Of a DNA stretch of 9,373 nucleotides, positions 1 through 6,800 are shown piece by piece. Both the position numbers and the translations under genes were made by a program. The DNA is from SIG575 sp045534165 (GTDB lineage: Bacteria; Bacillota; Clostridia; Oscillospirales; Acutalibacteraceae): the NCBI GenBank assembly GCA_045534165.1, contig JAZSJD010000052.1, positions 1 through 9,373 on the forward strand, given 5' to 3'. How positions within the stretch are numbered: position 1 is the stretch's first letter; every line of letters begins with the position of its first letter. The notes below the pieces were generated by a model. It did not search any database. It saw nothing but the letters and a program-made list of their open reading frames with translations, and was not told the DNA's origin.

Positions 1-3
1 CAT
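1..3 (-). CDS. rplF: Start codon of the next spc gene, probably rplF (ribosomal protein L6); only Met visible
   Basis: An ATG lies at the window edge on the minus strand, ten bases downstream of a full AAGGAGG ribosome site (positions 20-14). That site overlaps the TAA stop of rpsH, so the two genes read as TAAGGAGG and then ATG. In Firmicute spc operons the gene after rpsH is rplF, encoding L6 of the large subunit. Only one codon is in view, so the identity rests on gene order and not on protein sequence. Confidence 0.6.
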
Positions 4-18
4 TCTAACAGCACCTCC

Positions 19-417
19 TTACCAGATGAATGCAAGAACTTCACCGCCGACATTTGCCTTGCGTGCGTCCTTGTCTGTCATAATACCCATTGATGTTGAA
101 ACAATTGCGATACCAAGGCCTTTCATAACCTTAGGCATATCCTCGCAGCTTGAGTAAATACGCAGACCGGGTTTTGATACTCTGCGTAAACCGGTAATGA
201 CCTGACTTTTGTTCGGGCCGTATTTAAGGATGATTTCAATCATACCCTGTTTACCGTCATCTTCAACTGTAAAACTTTTGATATAACCCTCATCAACAAG
301 AATCTGAGCAATTGCTTTTTTCATGTTGGATGCGGGAACTTTCACCGAATCATGCTTCGCTGAATTAGCGTTTCGGATTCTTGTAAGCATATCGGCGATA
401 GAATCAGTAATTTGCAT
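19..417 (-). CDS. rpsH: 30S ribosomal protein S8
   Basis: S8 binds the central domain of 16S rRNA (helix 21 region) and is needed for assembly of the small-subunit platform. The 132-residue product is the usual length. It begins MQITDSIADMLTRIRNA, the family N-terminus, and ends with the C-terminal rRNA-binding signature STS-x-GIMTDK-x-ARK (107-120) and GGEVLAFIW. Residue 110 is Met where Lys or Gln is more usual, probably a benign variant. The ATG has AGGAGG eight bases upstream and lies 28 nt after rpsN. In E. coli S8 is the translational repressor of the spc operon; whether that holds here cannot be seen. Confidence 0.98.
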   Translation of the reverse strand: MQITDSIADMLTRIRNANSAKHDSVKVPASNMKKAIAQILVDEGYIKSFTVEDDGKQGMIEIILKYGPNKSQVITGLRRVSKPGLRIYSSCEDMPKVMKGLGIAIVSTSMGIMTDKDARKANVGGEVLAFIW

Positions 418-445
418 ACCGTCAACCTCCTTTTAACAACTGCTC

Positions 446-631
446 TTACCAGCTTGCCTTCTTAACTCCAGGAATTTTGCCCTCATGAGCAAGTTCTCTG
501 AAGCAGATACGGCATACTCCGTACTTGCGAAGGTAGGCATGTGGTCTACCGCAGATTTTACATCTGTTGTACTGTCTTGTTGAAAATTTTGCAGCTCTCT
601 GCTGCTTTTCTTTCATTGCTTTTTTGGCCAC
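446..631 (-). CDS. rpsN: 30S ribosomal protein S14, zinc-binding short type
   Basis: S14 sits in the head of the small subunit near S3, S10 and S19. The 61-residue product is the short form typical of Gram-positive bacteria. It carries four cysteines in two CxxC pairs (C24, C27, C40, C43) around the motif CKICGRPHAYLRKYGVCRIC, a zinc ribbon, and ends in the family tail KKASW. The start is GTG at 631-629, with AAGGAGG seven bases upstream; that ribosome site overlaps the TAA stop of rplE 12 nt away, implying coupled translation. A zinc-independent S14 paralogue, if the genome has one, would lie elsewhere. Confidence 0.98.
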   Translation of the reverse strand: MAKKAMKEKQQRAAKFSTRQYNRCKICGRPHAYLRKYGVCRICFRELAHEGKIPGVKKASW

Positions 632-643
632 AGTGATTCCTCC

Positions 644-1186
644 TTACTTTGTGAACGGAGCGCCCATAAGTGCAAGCAATTCACGGGCTTCTTCGTCTGT
701 ATTTGCGGTTGTAACAAAGCAAATGTCCATACCGCGAACTTTGTCAATTTTATCGTAATCGATTTCAGGGAAAATAAGCTGTTCTTTGATACCCATTGAG
801 TAGTTACCACGGCCATCAAATGAATCAGGATTGATACCTCTGAAGTCTCTTACGCGGGGGAGAGCGAGATTGAAGAATCTGTCAAGGAATTCATACATTC
901 TGTCTCCACGAAGTGTTACTTTAACACCGATTGTCATACCCTCACGAAGTTTGAAGTTAGCAACTGATTTCTTTGCTTTACAACGAACCGGAGTCTGACC
1001 TGTGATCTGCTTGATATCAGATACGATAGCATCAACAACCTTCGGGTTTTCTCTTGCTTCGCCGCAACCAACGTTGATTACGATTTTATCAAGCTTCGGG
1101 ATTTGCATAACACTTTTGTATTCAAACTTTTTCATCATTGCAGGTGCAACTTCGTTTGTATAAAACTCTTTTAATCTTGCTGCCAT
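644..1186 (-). CDS. rplE: 50S ribosomal protein L5
   Basis: L5 binds 5S rRNA and helps dock the 5S particle into the central protuberance, contacting the P-site tRNA. The 180-residue product is the normal length. Family sequence runs throughout: the KIVINVGCGEA segment (34-44), QTPVRCKAKKSVANFKLREG (64-83), the FLDRFFNLALPRVRDFRG block (100-117), then DGRGNYSMGIKEQLIFPEI (124-142). The chosen ATG has GGAGG nine bases upstream; another ATG five bases earlier is out of frame and too close to the ribosome site. The gene lies 17 nt after rplX and 12 nt before rpsN. Confidence 0.98.
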   Translation of the reverse strand: MAARLKEFYTNEVAPAMMKKFEYKSVMQIPKLDKIVINVGCGEARENPKVVDAIVSDIKQITGQTPVRCKAKKSVANFKLREGMTIGVKVTLRGDRMYEFLDRFFNLALPRVRDFRGINPDSFDGRGNYSMGIKEQLIFPEIDYDKIDKVRGMDICFVTTANTDEEARELLALMGAPFTK

Positions 1187-1203
1187 GTCATGTTTCCTCC
1201 CTC

Positions 1204-1530
1204 TTATTTAATTTCTGCTAAACAGTCGCTCTTTTTACAAGTGCGGACTTTATCGCCTTTAGCATTGATTTTGCTGCCTGTTCTTGTGGGACGACCACAT
1301 TTGGGGCAGATAAGCTGAACTTTGTCAGCATAGAGTGCACTTTCAGCCTTTACAAGACCGCCCTGTTCGCCTGCCTTGCGAGGTTTAACGTGCTTTGTTA
1401 CGATATTGATGCCTTCAACGATAACTTTGCCCTCTTTGGGAGATACCTCAAGCACCTTACCTCTTTTACCGCGATATTTGCCGTTGATAACAACGACTTC
1501 GTCGCCTGTTTTAACGTGAAGTTTACTCAT
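1204..1530 (-). CDS. rplX: 50S ribosomal protein L24, four-cysteine form
   Basis: L24 is an early assembly protein that binds the 5' domain of 23S rRNA near the exit tunnel. The start is set at 1530 (MSKLHVKTGDEVVVINGK), eight bases after GGGAGG, giving 108 residues. The reading frame stays open to 1596, but the extra 22 codons lie inside rplN and do not resemble L24. The N-terminal half is the KOW fold (about residues 5-35, GDEVVVINGKYRGKRGKV). The C-terminal part has cysteines at 75, 78, 98 and 103 (CPKC and CKKSDC), a zinc-ribbon pattern found in many but not all bacterial L24 proteins. Confidence 0.97.
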   Translation of the reverse strand: MSKLHVKTGDEVVVINGKYRGKRGKVLEVSPKEGKVIVEGINIVTKHVKPRKAGEQGGLVKAESALYADKVQLICPKCGRPTRTGSKINAKGDKVRTCKKSDCLAEIK

Positions 1531-1546
1531 TTCGTTCTCCTCCCTA

Positions 1547-1915
1547 TTAAAGCACTTCGGGAGCAAGTGAGAGAATCTTTGTGAAATCCTTTTCACGGAG
1601 TTCTCTTGCTACCGGTCCAAAGATACGTGTGCCTTTGGGATTTTTGTCTTCTCTGATTATAACGGCTGCATTTTCGTCGAAACGGATGTATGTTCCGTCC
1701 TCACGACGAACGCCGCTAGCGGTACGAACAACTACCGCTTTTACAACTTCGCCTTTTTTAACGACACCGCCGGGAGCTGCTTTCTTAACTGAAGCAACTA
1801 CGACGTCACCGATATTGGCATACCTCCTGCCTGAACCGCCGAGTACGCGAATGCACATAAGCTCTTTCGCACCGGTGTTGTCGGCAACCTTGAGGTAACT
1901 CTGTTGCTGTATCAC
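1547..1915 (-). CDS. rplN: 50S ribosomal protein L14
   Basis: L14 lies at the subunit interface, next to L19 and helix 14 of 16S rRNA. The 122-residue product is exactly the usual bacterial length. It shows the N-terminal ADNTGAKE motif (11-18), the basic GRRYANIGDVVVASVKKA segment (29-46) and the C-terminal signature GTRIFGPVAREL (95-106). The start codon is GTG (1915-1913) with AGGAGG eight bases upstream, 29 nt after rpsQ. The protein then runs MIQQQSYLKVADNTGAK, matching the family start, so no earlier ATG is needed. Confidence 0.98.
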   Translation of the reverse strand: MIQQQSYLKVADNTGAKELMCIRVLGGSGRRYANIGDVVVASVKKAAPGGVVKKGEVVKAVVVRTASGVRREDGTYIRFDENAAVIIREDKNPKGTRIFGPVARELREKDFTKILSLAPEVL

Positions 1916-1944
1916 AGTGTTTGCCTCCTTCTTATCCTGCTAAA

Positions 1945-2202
1945 TTATTTAGCTTTCTCGATTATTTCGACAACACGCCATCTCTTATCTTTTGACATCG
2001 GACGTGTTTCCATTACAAGTACACGGTCGCCTATACCACATTCATTTTTCTCATCATGTGCTTTAAGCTTAACTGTGCGATTGATGATTTTCTTGTAAAG
2101 CGGATGCCTTACTTTGTCCTTGACGGTTACGACAACTGTCTTTTCCATCTTATCGCTGGTAACAATACCAACCTGAGTTTTTCTGAGGTTTCTTTCGCTC
2201 AC
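1945..2202 (-). CDS. rpsQ: 30S ribosomal protein S17
   Basis: S17 is a primary 16S rRNA binding protein of the 5' domain with an OB fold. The 85-residue product starts MSERNLRKTQVGIVTSDKMEKT and ends with the signature GDRVLVMETRPMSKDKRWR (58-76) followed by a short basic tail. The length is normal. The start codon is GTG (2202-2200) with GGGAGG nine bases upstream; no nearby in-frame ATG would give a better protein. It lies 20 nt after rpmC and 29 nt before rplN. Confidence 0.97.
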   Translation of the reverse strand: MSERNLRKTQVGIVTSDKMEKTVVVTVKDKVRHPLYKKIINRTVKLKAHDEKNECGIGDRVLVMETRPMSKDKRWRVVEIIEKAK

Positions 2203-2222
2203 TGCAACTGACCTCCCTTTCC

Positions 2223-2426
2223 TTATGCGTTAGTGCCGTGAAGTTCGATATCACGCTGAACTGTTTTGATTCTTGCAATATCTTTTTTTACGGCATTAAT
2301 GCGCATGGGGTTATCGAGCTGGTTGATGGCCTGCTGGAAGCGCAGTTTGAACAGTTCATCTTTGAGTTCAAGAAGCTTAGCATCCAGCTCTTTAGCAGAG
2401 AGTTTTCTGATTTCACTGGCTTTCAT
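2223..2426 (-). CDS. rpmC: 50S ribosomal protein L29
   Basis: L29 lies at the polypeptide exit tunnel beside L23 and forms part of the docking area for trigger factor and SRP. The 67-residue product is a two-helix protein with the typical start MKASEIRKLSAKEL and the signature LFKLRFQQAINQLDNPMRI (26-44). The ATG shares its A with the stop of rplP (TAATG, one-base overlap), so translation is likely coupled to L16. The upstream ribosome site lies within the last codons of rplP. Confidence 0.97.
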   Translation of the reverse strand: MKASEIRKLSAKELDAKLLELKDELFKLRFQQAINQLDNPMRINAVKKDIARIKTVQRDIELHGTNA

Positions 2427-2851
2427 TATTGCTCACCACCCTGTTCTTCCTTAGTTACAAACTTACATTTGATGGGAAGTTTGTTAGCTGCAAGACGCAT
2501 AGCCTCACGAGCAACTTCCTCACTAACACCAGCAATTTCAAACATGATTCTGCCGGGTTTAACAACGGCTACCCAATATTCGGGTGAACCTTTACCGGAA
2601 CCCATTCGAGTTTCAGCCGGTTTTTCTGTAATCGGCTTATCCGGGAAAATTTTGATCCATACCTGACCGCCACGTTTGATGTAACGAGTCATAGCGATAC
2701 GGGCTGCTTCAATCTGATTTGAAGTAATCCATGCGGGTTCGAGAGCCTGGAGACCGAAATCGCCGTAAGATACTTTGTTACCGCGAAGTGCTTTACCTGT
2801 AAGACGGCCTCTGTGCACTCTACGATGTTTAACACGCTTAGGCAATAACAT
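2426..2851 (-). CDS. rplP: 50S ribosomal protein L16
   Basis: L16 sits near the A-site tRNA elbow between helices 38 and 89 of 23S rRNA and is a late assembly protein. The 141-residue product starts MLLPKRVKHRRVHRGR and contains the two family signatures, the IEAARIAMTRYIKRGGQVWIKIFP segment (47-70) and KPAETRMGSGKGSPEYWVA (77-95). Arg82 corresponds to the arginine hydroxylated in E. coli L16; no modifying enzyme is visible here. The ATG overlaps the rpsC stop by one base (TAATG), and its AAGGAGG site is built into the last codons of rpsC (EGGAK). Confidence 0.98.
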   Translation of the reverse strand: MLLPKRVKHRRVHRGRLTGKALRGNKVSYGDFGLQALEPAWITSNQIEAARIAMTRYIKRGGQVWIKIFPDKPITEKPAETRMGSGKGSPEYWVAVVKPGRIMFEIAGVSEEVAREAMRLAANKLPIKCKFVTKEEQGGEQ

Positions 2852-3546
2852 TATTTAGCTCCTCCTTCCCTGCGAGGTCTGCGGCGTTCACGACGATTTG
2901 TGTCTTTGCTTTCGTGAAGAACCTCACCTCTGTAAAGCCAAACCTTTACACCGATACGACCGTAAGTTGTTTTTGCTTCTGCAAAACCATAGTCGATGTC
3001 AGCTCTGAGTGTCTGGAGAGGGATTGTACCCTCTTTGTAAGTTTCTGAACGAGCGATTTCTGCACCGCCGAGACGTCCTGAAACCTGAGTTTTGATACCT
3101 TTTGCACCGAGTTTCATTGCACGACCGATTGACTGTTTAAGTGCACGACGGAAAGAAACACGTCTTTCAAGCTGTGCAGCAATGTTTTCAGCAACGAGCT
3201 GTGCGTTGAGATCGGGCTGCTTAACTTCGATGATGTTGATTGAAACATCTTTATCAGTAGCAAGTTTTTTCTTGCATACTTCTTTAAGCTTTTCAATTTC
3301 TGCGCCGCCACGGCCGATTACGAGACCGGGTTTTGCACAGCTGATATTGATACGAACACGTTTTGCGTCACGTTCAATCTCAACTTTGGGAACACCTGCG
3401 GGAGCAAGTGTTTCGAGAAGATACTCACGAAGTTCGTAGTCAGATACGAGAGTATCACCGAAATCTTTATGGTTTGCATACCAACGAGAATCCCAATCTT
3501 TGATTACACCGATTCTTAAACCGGTGGGATGAATTTTCTGGCCCAT
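2851..3546 (-). CDS. rpsC: 30S ribosomal protein S3
   Basis: S3 is a head protein lining the mRNA entry tunnel and contributes to the ribosomal helicase activity. The 231-residue product has the N-terminal MGQKIHPTGLRIG start, a type II KH domain with the GLVIGRGG loop (74-81), the basic SFRRALKQSIGRAMKLGAKG helix (131-150) containing the conserved Arg-Arg-x-x-Lys, and the C-terminal domain with GRLGGAEIARSE (158-169). The very basic tail (RRERRRPRREGGAK) is a common feature. The ATG has a double GGAGGAGG site upstream and lies 19 nt after rplV. Its 3' end encodes the rplP ribosome site. Confidence 0.98.
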   Translation of the reverse strand: MGQKIHPTGLRIGVIKDWDSRWYANHKDFGDTLVSDYELREYLLETLAPAGVPKVEIERDAKRVRINISCAKPGLVIGRGGAEIEKLKEVCKKKLATDKDVSINIIEVKQPDLNAQLVAENIAAQLERRVSFRRALKQSIGRAMKLGAKGIKTQVSGRLGGAEIARSETYKEGTIPLQTLRADIDYGFAEAKTTYGRIGVKVWLYRGEVLHESKDTNRRERRRPRREGGAK

Positions 3547-3565
3547 AATTTTACCTCCTCCTCGC

Positions 3566-3901
3566 TTATTCTTTTTCCTTGAGTGTCAGAGTGATGTGCG
3601 AGGTTTTCTTGTTTATTCTGAATGCACGACCCTGAGCTCTCGGTCTTATACGCTTGAGGATGGGACCCTGACAAACATAACATTCTGCTACATAAAGTCT
3701 GGATACATCCATATTGTTGTTGTTTTCTGCATTGGCCATAGCTGATTTGAGTAATTTCATCAGCGGTTCACACGCAGCCTTGGGCGTGTGTTTGAGAATT
3801 GCCATTGCTTTGTCTGCCGGCTGATTGCGGATAAGGTCTAAAACGATCTGCACTTTACGGGGTGCGATACGTACATAGGTTGCTTTCGCAGTAGCTTGCA
3901 T
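3566..3901 (-). CDS. rplV: 50S ribosomal protein L22
   Basis: L22 lines the peptide exit tunnel and its extended hairpin forms part of the constriction where macrolides and stalling peptides act. The 111-residue product starts MQATAKATYVRIAPRKVQIVLDLIR and carries the hairpin region ILKRIRPRAQGRAF (81-94), followed by RINKKTSHITL. No deletion or insertion in the hairpin tip is evident. The ATG has AAAGGAG ten bases upstream, weaker than its neighbours' sites, 24 nt after rpsS. Confidence 0.98.
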   Translation of the reverse strand: MQATAKATYVRIAPRKVQIVLDLIRNQPADKAMAILKHTPKAACEPLMKLLKSAMANAENNNNMDVSRLYVAECYVCQGPILKRIRPRAQGRAFRINKKTSHITLTLKEKE

Positions 3902-3925
3902 GATTTACACACTCCTTTCGACTGA

Positions 3926-4201
3926 TTATTTCTTAGTTGTTTTTGAACCTGCATGACCTTTGAAGGTTCTTGTGGGAGCGAACTCACCTAACTTATGTCC
4001 TACCATATCTTCTGTTACATATACGGGAACGTGTTTACGTCCGTCATGAACAGCAAATGTGTGGCCGACAAAGTCAGGGAAAATTGTTGAGCTACGGCTC
4101 CAAGTTTTGAGGACGATTTTTTCGCCCTTCTTATTCATTTCCTCAACTCTCTCGAGCAGTTTCGGTTGCACGAAAGGTCCTTTTTTAACGCTTCTACCCA
4201 T
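3926..4201 (-). CDS. rpsS: 30S ribosomal protein S19
   Basis: S19 is in the small-subunit head, contacts S13 and forms intersubunit bridges. The 91-residue product has the invariant start MGRSVKKGPFV and the signature block SRSSTIFPDFVGHTFAVHDG (35-54), then KHVPVYVTEDMVGHKLGEFAPTRTFKGH (56-83). The length is normal and the sequence highly conserved. The ATG has AAAGGAG nine bases upstream, 23 nt after the rplB stop. Confidence 0.98.
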   Translation of the reverse strand: MGRSVKKGPFVQPKLLERVEEMNKKGEKIVLKTWSRSSTIFPDFVGHTFAVHDGRKHVPVYVTEDMVGHKLGEFAPTRTFKGHAGSKTTKK

Positions 4202-4224
4202 TATTGATAGCTCCTTTCATCAAC

Positions 4225-5058
4225 TTACTTGCCGTTACGACGTCTTACGATAAGCTTATCGGACTGCTTTTTCTTAGCACGTGTCTTGTAACCAAGAGCA
4301 GGTTTGCCCCAAGGTGTGCAAGGACCGGGACGACCGATGGGAGACTTACCTTCACCACCACCGTGGGGATGGTCGTTGGGGTTCATAACAGAACCACGAA
4401 CTGTTGGTCTCCAACCCATATGACGTTTACGACCTGCTTTACCGATCTTAACGTTTTCATGGTCTGTGTTGCCTACCTGACCGATTGTTGCCATACATTT
4501 TGCAGGAACGTTACGAAGCTCGCCTGAAGGAAGTCTGAGAAGTGCATATGCACCTTCTTTAGCCATAAGCTGAGCTGCGTTACCTGCTGCTCTTGCAAGC
4601 TGACCGCCGCGACCGGGGTTAAGCTCTACATTGTGTACGAATGTACCTGTCGGGATGTTCTCAAGAGGAAGGGCATTACCGGGCTTGATATCAGCGTTAG
4701 GGCCTGCCATAATTGCATAACCAATCTTGAGTCCGTCGGGTGCAAGGATATATCTTTTATCGCCATCTTCGAATTCAACGAGTGCGATATGAGCTGATCT
4801 GTTGGGATCATACTCGATTGTTTTAACTGTACCTTTTACATCGAAGTTATCTCTCTTGAAGTCGATAACACGGTATTTTCTACGGTTACCGCAACCACGA
4901 TGACGAACAGTTATTCTTCCGTAGCTGTTACGACCTGATTTGTTCTTGAGGGGTTCAAGAAGACTTCTTTCAGGAGCGACTTTTGACAACCCGGAATAAT
5001 CTGTAACCGACATGTTACGTCTTGCGTTTGTAGTCGGTTTATACATCTTGATTGACAT
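4225..5058 (-). CDS. rplB: 50S ribosomal protein L2
   Basis: L2 is a large primary 23S rRNA binder needed for subunit association and peptidyl transferase activity. The start at 5058 gives 277 residues, the family length, beginning MSIKMYKPTTNARRNMSV. It has AGGAG about ten bases upstream. An in-frame ATG at 5106 would add 16 residues with no ribosome site and no family similarity. The C-terminal signature NPNDHPHGGGEGKSP (227-240) contains His230, matching the histidine important for activity in E. coli L2, followed by the basic YKTRAKKKQSDKLIVRRR tail. The gene follows an 84-nt gap after rplW, one of the two widest in the operon. Confidence 0.98.
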   Translation of the reverse strand: MSIKMYKPTTNARRNMSVTDYSGLSKVAPERSLLEPLKNKSGRNSYGRITVRHRGCGNRRKYRVIDFKRDNFDVKGTVKTIEYDPNRSAHIALVEFEDGDKRYILAPDGLKIGYAIMAGPNADIKPGNALPLENIPTGTFVHNVELNPGRGGQLARAAGNAAQLMAKEGAYALLRLPSGELRNVPAKCMATIGQVGNTDHENVKIGKAGRKRHMGWRPTVRGSVMNPNDHPHGGGEGKSPIGRPGPCTPWGKPALGYKTRAKKKQSDKLIVRRRNGK

Positions 5059-5083
5059 TTTGTTCACTCTCCTACTAACGGCT

Positions 5084-5105
5084 TCGCGGAGGATGTCGAC
5101 CTCCA
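5084..5105 (-). other. GGAGG/CCTCC hairpin in the rplW-rplB gap
   Basis: Just upstream of rplB the transcript contains GGAGG, a seven-base loop (TCGACAT) and CCTCC, a 5-bp perfect stem. The GGAGG resembles a ribosome site but is paired and has no suitable start after it. Another, unpaired AGGAG lies closer to the real rplB start. Confidence 0.4.
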
Positions 5106-5142
5106 TACTTTACCGTCGGGTTTTAAGAAATTTTGAAATTAA

Positions 5143-5439
5143 TTACATCATTCCATCGAAGAAATCGATTGTTTTTGAATCTTCAGTAAGTGTAACGATA
5201 GCCTTTTTCCAAGAAGCTGTGTATCCCTGATTCATACCCTGTCTTCTGAGATGGCCTCTAACGTTCATTGTGTTTACTTTAGAAACTTTAACGCCGAAAA
5301 GTTCTTCAACTGCTTTTGCAATTTCGATTTTGTTAGCGTCTTTAGCAACCTTGAATGTATATTTCTTATCTGAAATACCCATCATGCTTTCTTCTGTGAT
5401 AATCGGACGGAGGATGATGTCCTGTGCTAATTTACTCAT
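5143..5439 (-). CDS. rplW: 50S ribosomal protein L23
   Basis: L23 surrounds the tunnel exit and is the main docking site for trigger factor and SRP. The 98-residue product starts MSKLAQDIILRPIITEESM and shows family sequence YTFKVAKDANKIEIAKAVEELFGVKVSKVNTMNVRGH (27-63), ending with a lysine-containing ASWKKAIVTL strand. The ATG overlaps the TGA stop of rplD by four bases (ATGA), and its AGGAGG site is encoded by the last codons of rplD, so the two are translationally coupled. Confidence 0.98.
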   Translation of the reverse strand: MSKLAQDIILRPIITEESMMGISDKKYTFKVAKDANKIEIAKAVEELFGVKVSKVNTMNVRGHLRRQGMNQGYTASWKKAIVTLTEDSKTIDFFDGMM

Positions 5440-6059
5440 GCATATACCTCCTCGATTTTTGCAACTGAATCCTTAAGGATTACAAGTGTGTCGCAATTGA
5501 GAATGTCGTAAACATTAAGTGTGTTAACAAGAGTTGTTTTAACACCTGCGATGTTACGAGCACTTCTGTAGATGATATCGTCTTTTTCGGGAAGAACTAC
5601 GAGCACTTTCTTACCTGTTTCAAGATTTGAAAGAACTTTAACAACTTCCTTAGTTTTGATTTCCTTGAGTTCAAGGCTATCAAGAACTACGATTTCTTCA
5701 GCTGCTGCTTTAGAAGAAAGTGCAGACTTCATTGCGAGTCTCTTAACTTTCTTATTGATTGAGAAGCCGTATTCTCTGGGTTTGGGACCGTGAGAAATAC
5801 CACCGTGGTACCACTGGGGAGCTCTTGTTGAGCCCTGTCTTGCACGACCTGTGCCTTTCTGACGCCAGGGTTTTTTACCACCGCCGCTGACTTCTGAACG
5901 CGTGAGGGTTGACTGTGTGCCCTGACGCTGGTTAGCCAAATAATTGACTACTACGAGATGCATTGCGGAAACGCTGGGTTCAATACCGAAGATGCCGTCT
6001 GCAAGTGCGATATCAGAAACCTTCTTTCCGTTCATATCAAATACTGATACGTTAGGCAT
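5436..6059 (-). CDS. rplD: 50S ribosomal protein L4
   Basis: L4 binds domain I of 23S rRNA and extends a loop into the exit tunnel opposite L22. In E. coli it is also the feedback regulator of the S10 operon, acting on the leader. The 207-residue product shows the tunnel-loop region with RSEVSGGGKKPWRQKGTGRARQ at 54-75 (SGGGKKPWRQKGTGRAR is the family signature) and RAPQWYHGGISHGPKPREY to 97. The loop is intact. The ATG has AAGGAGG nine bases upstream, overlapping the rplC stop. It is the only gene here seen to end in TGA; the other visible stops in the operon are TAA. Confidence 0.98.
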   Translation of the reverse strand: MPNVSVFDMNGKKVSDIALADGIFGIEPSVSAMHLVVVNYLANQRQGTQSTLTRSEVSGGGKKPWRQKGTGRARQGSTRAPQWYHGGISHGPKPREYGFSINKKVKRLAMKSALSSKAAAEEIVVLDSLELKEIKTKEVVKVLSNLETGKKVLVVLPEKDDIIYRSARNIAGVKTTLVNTLNVYDILNCDTLVILKDSVAKIEEVYA

Positions 6060-6073
6060 TGTTTATTCCCTCC

Positions 6074-6709
6074 TTACGCTTTCTTTACGCTGTCTTTAAT
6101 AACAACGATGCCGCCTTTGGGGCCCGGAATAGCGCCCTTAATAGCGATGAGATTATTCTCTGCGTCAACCTTGACAACTTCGAGATTCTGGATTGTTACA
6201 CGTTCATGACCGAGGTGACCAGCAAGTTTCTTTCCCTTATAAACTCTTGAGGGGTCTGAACAAGCGCCGAGTGAACCTGCATGTCTTGCAACAGGACCGG
6301 TACCGTGTGACTCTTTAAGTCTTGAGAAGTTCCATCTTTTGATAGCACCTGCAGTACCTTTACCTTTGCTTGTGCCAACTACATCAACGATGTCGCCTGC
6401 TGCGAACGCGTCAGCTTTGAGAATGTCACCAACGTTAACTGATGAGATGTCGTCGAATTTGAATTCTCTGAGCACCTTTTTGGGAGCTACGTCAGCTTTC
6501 TTAAAGCGAGCTGCCTGAGGTTTGTTTACACGCTGCGGTTTTACGTCGCCATAACCAATCTGTGCAGCTGCATAACCATCTGTTTCGATTGTTTTAATCT
6601 GTACGACGGGGCAAGGACCAGCTTCAACAACTGTTACGGGAACTACGTTACCCTTGTCGTCAAAAATCTGTGTCATGCCGATTTTTTTGCCGATAAGACC
6701 TTTTTTCAT
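6074..6709 (-). CDS. rplC: 50S ribosomal protein L3
   Basis: L3 is one of the first proteins to bind 23S rRNA and reaches the peptidyl transferase centre. The 211-residue product starts MKKGLIGKKIGMTQIFDDKG and carries the signature SDPSRVYKGKKLAGHLG (151-167), preceded by GTGPVARHAGSLG. Usual sequences have AGHMG or AGRMG where this has AGHLG, a conservative change. The ATG has AGGAGG seven bases upstream. It follows a 76-nt gap after rpsJ containing two hairpins, wider than most gaps in this operon. Confidence 0.98.
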   Translation of the reverse strand: MKKGLIGKKIGMTQIFDDKGNVVPVTVVEAGPCPVVQIKTIETDGYAAAQIGYGDVKPQRVNKPQAARFKKADVAPKKVLREFKFDDISSVNVGDILKADAFAAGDIVDVVGTSKGKGTAGAIKRWNFSRLKESHGTGPVARHAGSLGACSDPSRVYKGKKLAGHLGHERVTIQNLEVVKVDAENNLIAIKGAIPGPKGGIVVIKDSVKKA

Positions 6710-6736
6710 TTTCTTTCCTCCTATTTTAGGTTATTG

Positions 6737-6755
6737 GTTGAGGCTCTCCCCCAAC
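6737..6755 (-). other. Intercistronic hairpin between rpsJ and rplC
   Basis: In the transcript, GTTGGGG pairs with CCTCAAC (7 bp, one G-U) around the loop GAGAG. It lies about 27 nt before the rplC start, shortly upstream of that gene's AGGAGG, and is not followed by U residues. A role in rplC translation or mRNA processing is possible but not shown. Confidence 0.45.
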
Positions 6756-6781
6756 ATGACCTTCTGGTGTAGTTTCGGCCT

Positions 6782-6800
6782 GAGATTAAAGCTTAATCTC
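6782..6800 (-). other. Hairpin spanning the rpsJ stop codon
   Basis: On the minus strand GAGATTAA and TTAATCTC form a perfect 8-bp stem around a three-base GCT loop, with the rpsJ stop codon in the 3' arm. No U-run follows, so it is not an intrinsic terminator. It could protect an RNA end, be a processing site, or be incidental, since the 5' arm is constrained by the S10 C-terminal codons. Confidence 0.5.

Noticed and set aside
644..819. Alternative-frame minus-strand open frame overlapping the 3' end of rplE and the start of rpsN
   Set aside because: It overlaps verified L5 and S14 coding sequence in another frame with no support of its own.
1531..1596. 22-residue N-terminal extension of L24
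   Set aside because: The extra codons lie within rplN and do not look like L24; MSKLHVKTGDEV with GGGAGG upstream is the proper start.
2238..2666. 142-codon plus-strand open frame opposite rpmC and rplP
   Set aside because: Mirror of two highly conserved genes, no plus-strand promoter or ribosome site; the same applies to all other plus-strand frames in the operon.
5059..5106. 16-residue N-terminal extension of L2 from an upstream ATG
   Set aside because: No ribosome site before 5106, no family similarity in the extra residues, and a good AGGAG precedes the family-standard start at 5058.
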